From an uncultured Ruminococcus sp. (GTDB taxonomy: Bacteria > Bacillota > Clostridia > Oscillospirales > Acutalibacteraceae): DNA of 21,446 bases. The stretch covers positions 1 to 21,446 of the forward strand of contig UQQD01000022.1 of the NCBI GenBank assembly GCA_900543095.1, given 5' to 3'. A program made the translations under genes and the position numbers. Of this stretch, positions 15,067 to 21,446 are shown piece after piece (the first letter of the stretch is position 1; each line of letters opens with the position of its first letter). The notes below the pieces were generated by a model. The model was given only the letters and a program-made list of their open reading frames with translations. It did no database searches and was not told where the DNA came from.

Positions 15067-16947
15067 TTACATAAGCGAGCAAACAAGGTCAGTGTATTCC
15101 GACGGGTTTTCAATCGGAAGTCCCGCAATAAGGAGAGCCTGACAATAAAGCACTTCGGCATATTTCTTTGCCTTGTCTATATCGGTCTGAACAAGACTTT
15201 CCATTGCTTTTACTGCCGGGTGGTTTATATTAAGCTCAAGAACACGCTGGGCCTTCATTCCCGAACCGGGCTGAACTGCGTTAAAGTATTTTTCCATTTC
15301 AAAAGAAATTCCGCCCTTTGCGGTCAGGCAAACAGGATGTGAAACCAGCTTCTTGGACGCCGTTACTTCGCTTACCTTGTCGCCGAGCGTTTCTTTTACA
15401 AATGTGAGCAGTGCCGAGCTGTCCTTTTCGTCCTCTTTGTTTTCGTCATTTTCAATTCCGAGGTCGTCGTTTGCTGCGGAGCAGAACTTTTTGTCCTTGT
15501 ACTGCATAAGCGTCTGGAGCGTGAACTCGTCGGTTTCCTCCGTGCAGTACAATATCTCATAGCCCTTTGAGCGAAGCAATTCTGTTTGCGGCAAAGCGTC
15601 AATAGCGTCAGTGCTTTCGCCTGTTGCAAAGTAGATGTACTTCTGATCCTCTTTCATTCGGTCAACATACTCAGAAAGCGTTACAAGCTTTTTTTCGGTT
15701 GATGAATAGAACATAAGCAGGTCCTGAAGCTCCTCTTTGTGCATACCGTAGTCCGAAACAACTCCGTATTTAAGCTGTCTGCCGAATGCGGCAAAGAATT
15801 TTTCATAGTTCTCACGCTCATTGCTCAGCATTGCCGTAAGCTCGTTTTTGATTTTCTTTTCAATGTTCTGAGCAATAGTCAAAAGGTGACGGTCGTGCTG
15901 GAGCATCTCACGGGAAATATTCAGCGACAGGTCTGCCGTATCAACAATACCTTTTACAAAACGGAAATGTTCGGGTACAAGCTCCTCGCAGTTATCTGTA
16001 ATAAGAACGCCGCTTGAATAAAGCTGAAGTCCCTTTTTGTATTCCTTTGTATAGTAGTCATAGGGAGTTGACGACGGAATGAAAAGCAGAGCCTTGTAGG
16101 TGACAACGCCCTCAACCGATGTTACGATAGTGCGAAGCGGTTTGTCTGCTGTCATAAACTTTTCACTGTAGAATTTGTCGTACTCCTCTTGAGTAACGTC
16201 CTTTTTGCGGCGCTGCCATATAGGTACCATACTGTTTAGAGTTTCGGTTTCGGTATAATCCTCATATTCGGGCTTGTCACTGTCTTTGGTTTCTTCCTTA
16301 ACTCTGCTGTGCGTCATATCCATTTCTATAGGATAGCGGATATAATCTGAATACTTTTTTACAAGCTCCTGTATTTTGTATTGCTCAAGGAATTGGTCGT
16401 AATTTTCATCATCTGTATTGTCTTTCATTTCAAGAATGATTTCGGTACCGATAGCTTCCTTGTCAATTTCTTTAATTGTATAGCCGTCCGCACCGCTTGA
16501 CTGCCAGCGGTATGCAATGTCGGAGCCGTATTTTTTGGTGTTTACGGTTATTTGTTTTGCAACCATAAAGGCGGAATAAAAACCTACGCCGAACTGACCG
16601 ATAATATCAATGTCGTCGTTCTTTTCGGTCATATCCTGCTTAAATTTGTAAGAACCCGATGAAGCAATCGTGCCGAGGTTGTTTTCAAGGTCGTCCTTGT
16701 CCATACCGATACCGTTATCAGTTATTGTCAGGGTACGATTCTCTTTGTCGGGTTTCAGGGTGATTTTAAAGTCGCTGCGGGTCATACCGAGCTTGTCGTC
16801 GGTCAAAGCGATAAAACACAGCTTGTCGATAGCGTCGCTTGCGTTGGAGATTATCTCACGAAGAAAAATCTCCTTGTGTGTGTAGATAGAGTTAATCATC
16901 AGGTCAAGAAGCCTTTTTGACTCTGATTTAAATTGCTTTTTTGCCAT
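15067..16947 (-). CDS. htpG: HtpG, bacterial Hsp90 chaperone
   Basis: This 626-aa ATP-dependent chaperone acts on partly folded client proteins in the cytoplasm. The GHKL ATPase domain shows catalytic Glu31 and Asn35 (REIISNASDAIDKL), Asp77 in DNGIGM, GTIASSG and GQFGVGFYSAFMV. The middle and C-terminal dimerisation domains follow, with no eukaryotic MEEVD tail. ATG 16947 (MAKKQFKSES) is chosen since it matches the family start and has AGGGAAG seven bases upstream. The frame stays open to 17034 but that stretch is the promoter region. No CIRCE or CtsR site is seen. Confidence 0.96.
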   Translation of the reverse strand: MAKKQFKSESKRLLDLMINSIYTHKEIFLREIISNASDAIDKLCFIALTDDKLGMTRSDFKITLKPDKENRTLTITDNGIGMDKDDLENNLGTIASSGSYKFKQDMTEKNDDIDIIGQFGVGFYSAFMVAKQITVNTKKYGSDIAYRWQSSGADGYTIKEIDKEAIGTEIILEMKDNTDDENYDQFLEQYKIQELVKKYSDYIRYPIEMDMTHSRVKEETKDSDKPEYEDYTETETLNSMVPIWQRRKKDVTQEEYDKFYSEKFMTADKPLRTIVTSVEGVVTYKALLFIPSSTPYDYYTKEYKKGLQLYSSGVLITDNCEELVPEHFRFVKGIVDTADLSLNISREMLQHDRHLLTIAQNIEKKIKNELTAMLSNERENYEKFFAAFGRQLKYGVVSDYGMHKEELQDLLMFYSSTEKKLVTLSEYVDRMKEDQKYIYFATGESTDAIDALPQTELLRSKGYEILYCTEETDEFTLQTLMQYKDKKFCSAANDDLGIENDENKEDEKDSSALLTFVKETLGDKVSEVTASKKLVSHPVCLTAKGGISFEMEKYFNAVQPGSGMKAQRVLELNINHPAVKAMESLVQTDIDKAKKYAEVLYCQALLIAGLPIENPSEYTDLVCSLM

Positions 16948-17005
16948 ATAATTACTTCCCTTGTGTTGAATTAAATAAAATGTCGCATAATTCGGCATTA
17001 CCTTA

Positions 17006-17034
17006 ATTATACAATAGCTTGTCAACATATTCAA
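17006..17034 (-). promoter_or_regulatory. htpG promoter
   Basis: On the minus strand TTGAAT (17029-17034), a 17-base spacer and TATAAT (17006-17011) form a sigma-A promoter. An imperfect inverted repeat (AATGTCG, CGGCATT) at 16979-16999 covers the expected start site and could be an operator. Confidence 0.75.
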
Positions 17035-17130
17035 TATGCAATAGTTGCAATTTGTTTGCAGATGCTTTGTTGAACAGATGATTTGAAATCATACACGTTG
17101 TCGGGCGTTGCTTTTGGCTGCAAAAAAGTA

Positions 17131-17158
17131 CTCTTAAAGGAAAATAATTCTTTAAGAG
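17131..17158. other. Hairpin upstream of the rpoB promoter
   Basis: CTCTTAAAG (17131-17139) and CTTTAAGAG (17150-17158) form a perfect 9-bp inverted repeat with a 10-base AT-rich spacer. No T tract follows on plus. On minus the stem is followed by TACTTTTTTG. It may be a stray terminator or a protein-binding site. Confidence 0.45.
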
Positions 17159-17219
17159 AAACAAGGTGTCAAAATATTAAAAAATAGTTAAAATTCTGTA
17201 AATTTCCATTAAAAAATAC

Positions 17220-17248
17220 TTGACAACAGCCCTACGGGGATATAAAAT
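17220..17248 (+). promoter_or_regulatory. rpoB promoter
   Basis: TTGACA at 17220-17225, a 17-base spacer and TAAAAT at 17243-17248 form a strong sigma-A promoter. It gives a leader of about 170 bases before rpoB. A copy of GGGGATAT overlaps the spacer and -10, and two more follow in the leader. Confidence 0.8.
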
Positions 17249-17423
17249 AGTAAAATGTACCATAATGGGGATATATACCGACGGTATGCGGAAATTTTAA
17301 AAAAATATCTTTCAACAAGGGGATATTATCACAAAATATGCTTTGTGTCAAGATGTTTTTTTATCAAAATTTCAGGCAGTCCAAAATCCCGTTTGTTCAA
17401 AATATTTAAGGAGTGATACGCCT

Positions 17424-20400
17424 ATGGTAAATGTCAAACCCGTAAAGCTTGGCAACACCGAACGAATGAGCTTTGGCAAAATCGACGAAGTCATTGATAT
17501 GCCGAATCTTATTGAGGTGCAAAAGGAGTCCTACAAATGGTTCCTTAAAGAGGGACTCAAGGAAGTGTTCAAAGACGTTTCGGGCATAACCGATTATCAG
17601 GATAATCTTGTGCTTGATTTTATTGACTACGAACTTGATGTTGATCATCCCAACTACAGTGTTATCGAATGTAAGGTGCGTGACGCAACATATTCGGCTG
17701 CACTCAGGGTAACAGCACGCCTTCTCAACAAATCAACAGGTGAAATCAAGGAAAGCAACGTTTTTATGGGCGATTTCCCGCTTATGACGCCGAGCGGCAC
17801 CTTTGTTATCAACGGTGCTGAACGTGTTATAGTATCCCAGCTTGTAAGAAGTCCGGGTGTTTACTACAAAATGGACCACGACAAAACAGGTAAGGAGCTT
17901 TACTCAACAACGGTAATTCCTAACCGCGGTGCGTGGCTTGAATATGAAACCGATGTAAATGACGTTTTCTATGTTCGTATCGACAAAAACAGAAAGCTCC
18001 CCGTTACATCGTTTATCAGAGCCCTCGGACTCGGCACTGACGCCGAGATTCTCGACTTTTTCGGCGATGACGAGCGAATGAAGGCTACTATCGAAAAGGA
18101 TGCGGCTTCCAATATCGAGGAAGGCCTTATTGAAGTTTATAAAAAACTCCGCCCGTCCGAACCTCCGACGGTTGACAGTGCTCAGACGCATATCAATAAC
18201 CTTTTCTTTGACCAGAACCGTTACGATATGTCAAGAGTAGGCAGATATAAATACAACAAAAAACTCGGAATTGCCAACCGCCTTGCAAATCAGGTCCTTG
18301 CCGAGCCGATTGCAAATCCCCGCACGGGCGAGGTTATGGCACTCAGAGATGAAAAGGTTACAAAAGACAAGGCACATGAAATTGAAAATGCAGGCGTTAC
18401 GGTTGCATATGTTAAGGCAAATGATGAAACCGTTGTAAAGGTAATTTCAAACGGTATGGTTGACATCGGCAAATATGTTGACTTTGACGCTGAGGCAGAA
18501 TGCGGAATCAGAGAGAATGTACGTTTTGACATACTCTGCGAGATACTTGATTCTGCCAAAGACGAAGCTGAGCTTAAAGAAATGCTCACTGAGCGTGAGC
18601 CTGAGCTTGTTCCCAACCACATCACAGTTGAGGATATTTTTGCAACAATCAACTATCTCAACTGCGTTGCTCACGGCGTGGGCAACACCGACGACATAGA
18701 TAACTTGGGCAACAGACGTATTCGCTGTGTAGGCGAGCTGCTCCAAAATCAGTTCAGAATCGGTTTTTCAAGACTTGAAAGAGTTGTAAAAGAGAGAATG
18801 ACCACCCAGTCTCAGGATATGGACTCACTTTCTCCGAATTCACTTATAAACATTCGTCCCGTAACTGCGGCTATAAAAGAGTTCTTCGGCTCATCGCCTT
18901 TGTCACAGTTTATGGATCAGACAAACCCGCTTGCCGAGCTTACCCACAAGCGCCGTCTTTCTGCTCTCGGTCCGGGCGGTCTTTCCCGTGACCGTGCGGG
19001 ATTCGAGGTTCGTGACGTACACTACACCCACTACGGACGTATGTGTCCTATCGAAACCCCTGAAGGCCCTAACATCGGACTTATTTCATACCTTGCTTCC
19101 TTTGCAAAAATCAACAAATACGGCTTTATCGAGGCTCCCTACCGCAGAATTAACAAGGAAACGGGAGTCGTTACCGACGAAGTTACTTATATGACAGCCG
19201 ATATGGAAGATAACTACTATGTTGCCCAGGCTAACGAGCCGCTTGATGAAAACGGCAGGTTTGTAAATTCAAGGGTAGTAGGACGTTATCGTGACGAGTT
19301 TGTCGAGCTTCCTGCCGACAGATTCGATTATATGGACGTATCGCCTAAGATGGTTGTGTCCGTAGCTACCGCAATGATTCCGTTCCTTGAAAACGATGAT
19401 GCGAACCGTGCGCTTATGGGAGCTAACATGCAGCGTCAGGCTGTTCCGCTTCTTACTTCACAGGCTCCTATCGTCGGAACAGGTATGGAATATAAGGCAG
19501 GTACAGACTCCGGCGTTTGTATTCTTGCTGAGGACGACGGTGTTGTTATGAGCGTTGACGCACGCAATATCCGTGTTCAGTATGATTCGGGCAAGGTGCA
19601 GGATTACGAGGTTATCAAGTTCCTGCGTTCAAACCAGGGTACCTGCTTCAATCAGCACCCGATTGTATCCCGCGGACAGCGTGTTAAGAAGGGTGAAGTT
19701 CTTGCAGACGGTCCTGCAACCGATAACGGCGAAATTGCACTCGGCAAAAACGCTTTGATCGGCTTTATGACATGGGAAGGCTACAACTACGAGGATGCTG
19801 TTCTTATTAATGAGAAGATCGTCCGTGATGATGTTTATACATCAATTCATATAGAAGAATTTGACATAGAGGCAAGAGATACAAAACTCGGTCTTGAAGA
19901 AATCACAAGGGACATTCCGAACGTAGGCGAGGATATGCTCAAATACCTTGACGAGGACGGTATCATTCAGATAGGCTCCGACGTTAAGGCAGGCGATATT
20001 CTTGTCGGCAAGGTAACTCCTAAGGGAGAAACCGAGCTGACGGCGGAAGAAAGACTTCTCAGAGCGATCTTCGGTGAAAAAGCAAGAGAGGTAAGAGATA
20101 CTTCCCTGCGTGTTCCTCACGGCGAATGCGGAACGGTAGTTGACGTAAAGGTATTTACCCGTGCAGACAGCCGCAACGAGCTTCAGCCCGGAGTAAACAA
20201 GGTAGTAAGAGTTTATCTCGCACTTAAACGTAAAATCAGCGTAGGAGATAAGATGGCAGGTCGTCACGGAAATAAGGGTGTTGTATCAAGAATACTCCCC
20301 GTTGAAGATATGCCGTTCCTGCCGGACGGTACTCCGCTTGACATCGTGCTTAACCCGTTGGGCGTACCTTCCCGTATGAATATCGGTCAGGTGCTTGAGG

Positions 20401-21149
20401 TTCACCTCGGTTATGCCGCAAAAGCACTCGGCTGGAAGATAATGACGCCTGTATTTGACGGCGCACACGAGCAGGATATTTTTGCTGCGTTAAAGGACGC
20501 AGGCTACAGCGAGGACGGTAAAACATGGCTTATTGACGGAAGAACGGGCGAACGTTTTGATAATCCGGTAACCGTAGGATATATGTATTATCTCAAGCTG
20601 CATCACCTTGTTGATGAAAAAATCCACGCAAGAAGCACAGGTCCTTATTCACTTGTTACCCAGCAGCCTTTGGGCGGTAAAGCTCAGTTCGGCGGACAGC
20701 GTTTCGGCGAAATGGAAGTTTGGGCGCTTGAAGCTTACGGTGCCGCTTATACGCTTCAGGAAATTCTGACAGTTAAGTCGGACGACGTTGTTGGACGTGT
20801 AAAGACCTATGAAGCTATCGTAAAGGGTCAGAACATTCCTGCTCCGGGAATCCCCGAATCGTTCAGAGTTCTTATCAAAGAGCTTCAGTCGCTGTCGCTT
20901 GATGTTCGTGTGCTTGCCGCAAACGGCGAAGAGATAGACATTAAGCAAAAATTTGATGAGGATGAAGATATTGCAGAGGCAACCACACCTTCTGATTTTG
21001 AAGAAGAAAGCGTTATGACCTCTATGGAGGGATATACTCTTGACGAGGGCGGCGAGGAAGGCAATATGTTTGACGATTCGCTGGCTGATGAAGAGGCTGA
21101 TGACGATATGTTTGATTTTGACGACGATTTAAGCAGCGACGAAATGTAA
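17424..21149 (+). CDS. rpoB: DNA-directed RNA polymerase beta subunit
   Basis: This 1241-aa beta subunit forms, with beta-prime, the catalytic cleft of RNA polymerase. Conserved blocks are clear: the rifampicin-site cluster from Phe487 (FFGSSPLSQFMDQ), GPGGLSRDRAGFEVRDVH, PIETPEGPNIGLI, KMAGRHGNKGV and the C-terminal GGQRFGEMEVWALEAYGA. Against E. coli, Pro492 replaces Gln510 and Thr500 replaces Asn518. The last 60 or so residues form an acidic Asp/Glu-rich tail. ATG 17424 (MVNVKPVKLG) has AAGGAG ten bases upstream; the frame stays open to a TTG at 17343 that lacks a site. It is not preceded by rplL but by its own promoter and divergent htpG. Confidence 0.97.
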   Translation: MVNVKPVKLGNTERMSFGKIDEVIDMPNLIEVQKESYKWFLKEGLKEVFKDVSGITDYQDNLVLDFIDYELDVDHPNYSVIECKVRDATYSAALRVTARLLNKSTGEIKESNVFMGDFPLMTPSGTFVINGAERVIVSQLVRSPGVYYKMDHDKTGKELYSTTVIPNRGAWLEYETDVNDVFYVRIDKNRKLPVTSFIRALGLGTDAEILDFFGDDERMKATIEKDAASNIEEGLIEVYKKLRPSEPPTVDSAQTHINNLFFDQNRYDMSRVGRYKYNKKLGIANRLANQVLAEPIANPRTGEVMALRDEKVTKDKAHEIENAGVTVAYVKANDETVVKVISNGMVDIGKYVDFDAEAECGIRENVRFDILCEILDSAKDEAELKEMLTEREPELVPNHITVEDIFATINYLNCVAHGVGNTDDIDNLGNRRIRCVGELLQNQFRIGFSRLERVVKERMTTQSQDMDSLSPNSLINIRPVTAAIKEFFGSSPLSQFMDQTNPLAELTHKRRLSALGPGGLSRDRAGFEVRDVHYTHYGRMCPIETPEGPNIGLISYLASFAKINKYGFIEAPYRRINKETGVVTDEVTYMTADMEDNYYVAQANEPLDENGRFVNSRVVGRYRDEFVELPADRFDYMDVSPKMVVSVATAMIPFLENDDANRALMGANMQRQAVPLLTSQAPIVGTGMEYKAGTDSGVCILAEDDGVVMSVDARNIRVQYDSGKVQDYEVIKFLRSNQGTCFNQHPIVSRGQRVKKGEVLADGPATDNGEIALGKNALIGFMTWEGYNYEDAVLINEKIVRDDVYTSIHIEEFDIEARDTKLGLEEITRDIPNVGEDMLKYLDEDGIIQIGSDVKAGDILVGKVTPKGETELTAEERLLRAIFGEKAREVRDTSLRVPHGECGTVVDVKVFTRADSRNELQPGVNKVVRVYLALKRKISVGDKMAGRHGNKGVVSRILPVEDMPFLPDGTPLDIVLNPLGVPSRMNIGQVLEVHLGYAAKALGWKIMTPVFDGAHEQDIFAALKDAGYSEDGKTWLIDGRTGERFDNPVTVGYMYYLKLHHLVDEKIHARSTGPYSLVTQQPLGGKAQFGGQRFGEMEVWALEAYGAAYTLQEILTVKSDDVVGRVKTYEAIVKGQNIPAPGIPESFRVLIKELQSLSLDVRVLAANGEEIDIKQKFDEDEDIAEATTPSDFEEESVMTSMEGYTLDEGGEEGNMFDDSLADEEADDDMFDFDDDLSSDEM

Positions 21150-21161
21150 GGAGGCAGCGCA

Positions 21162-21446
21162 ATGATAGATAACAATGTTTTTGATTCAATTAAAATCGGA
21201 CTTGCTTCCCCTGAGCAAATCAGAGCGTGGTCATACGGCGAGGTTAAAAAGCCTGAAACCATAAACTACCGCACATTAAAGCCTGAGCGTGACGGACTTT
21301 TCTGCGAACGCATTTTCGGACCGACAAAGGACTGGGAGTGCCACTGCGGAAAATACAAGAGAATTCGCTTTAAGGGTAAGATCTGCGACCGCTGCGGCGT
21401 AGAGGTTACCCGCGCAAAGGTAAGGCGCGAGCGTATGGGACACATT
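21162..21446 (+). CDS. rpoC: DNA-directed RNA polymerase beta-prime subunit, N-terminal part
   Basis: The first 95 codons of rpoC are present and the gene runs off the window edge. The N-terminal zinc-binding domain is visible with Cys60, Cys62, Cys75 and Cys78 (CHCGKYKRIRF and CDRCGVEV). ATG 21162 lies 12 bases after the rpoB stop, and the AAGGAGG site overlaps the end of rpoB, so the two genes are co-transcribed and probably coupled in translation. Confidence 0.95.
   Translation, partial: MIDNNVFDSIKIGLASPEQIRAWSYGEVKKPETINYRTLKPERDGLFCERIFGPTKDWECHCGKYKRIRFKGKICDRCGVEVTRAKVRRERMGHI

Larger units (their letters stand above)
16948..17423. other. 476-bp divergent control region between htpG and rpoB
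   Basis: No gene is seen here. The htpG promoter lies at 17006-17034 (minus) and the rpoB promoter at 17220-17248 (plus). Between them are a 15-bp palindrome at 17078-17092 and a hairpin at 17131-17158. The rpoB leader has three GGGGATAT words and a 13-bp palindrome at 17275-17287. Confidence 0.8.

Noticed and set aside
16948..17034. N-terminal extension of HtpG
   Set aside because: The extended region contains the htpG -10 and -35 boxes, and the family start is MAKKQF at 16947.
17330..17362. Leader terminator before rpoB (CACAAA/TTTGTG then T run)
   Set aside because: The stem is only six AT-rich pairs and the T run starts about nine bases later, so it is a poor attenuator.
20885..21262. 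Long antisense frame over the rpoB end
   Set aside because: Its Ser-rich product is the mirror of the acidic RpoB tail codons; no ribosome site or family match.

Overview
The window looks like the chromosome of an anaerobic Clostridia-type Firmicute, probably near Ruminococcaceae/Oscillospiraceae. The basis is AT-leaning DNA, strong AGGAGG-type ribosome sites, consensus sigma-A promoters, an NfnAB pair, a single-chain PurL, a ThiT vitamin transporter under a TPP riboswitch, and RpoB/RpoC sequences of clostridial character. The genus is an inference. No tRNA, rRNA, CRISPR array, prophage or complete insertion sequence was seen.

Layout. Bases 1-177 hold a roughly 140-bp palindromic intergenic element. 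Bases 178-2416 carry nfnA-nfnB (ferredoxin/NADH/NADPH electron bifurcation), ending in a clear terminator. Bases 2588-6355 encode the purine enzyme PurL. Bases 6559-7083 encode a zinc-ribbon membrane protein behind a perfect sigma-A promoter, flanked on both sides by related hairpin elements. Bases 7206-8021 (minus strand) encode a ThiT-like thiamine transporter. Its leader (8022-8250) holds a TPP riboswitch, a terminator and a 12-bp hairpin just before the ribosome site. Bases 8378-10382 (plus) are a compact three-gene set: an HPr-kinase-like P-loop protein, a stand-alone NAD(P)HX epimerase and a membrane protein with a C-terminal zinc ribbon. Bases 10521-10814 encode a small acidic DUF1292 protein, followed by a 130-bp nested palindrome.

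Bases 10999-13011 (minus) encode a HAD phosphatase and a YfeO-like CLC protein. Bases 13129-15019 (plus) encode a glycerate-dehydrogenase-like enzyme and a CorA-type transporter. These two operons diverge from one control region in which a single self-complementary -35 hexamer (TTGCAA) can serve two promoters, each with a 17-bp spacer and a perfect TATAAT. Bases 15067-16947 (minus) encode HtpG (Hsp90). Bases 17424-21149 encode RpoB with an acidic C-terminal tail, followed by the start of rpoC, which runs off the window edge.

Most genes are housekeeping. The unusual content is in the gaps between genes: two palindromic elements that share sequence words, paired homologous hairpins, the symmetric divergent promoter, short repeats around the thiT leader, and three copies of GGGGATAT across the rpoB promoter and leader. 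I did not find a convincing new defence or mobile system.
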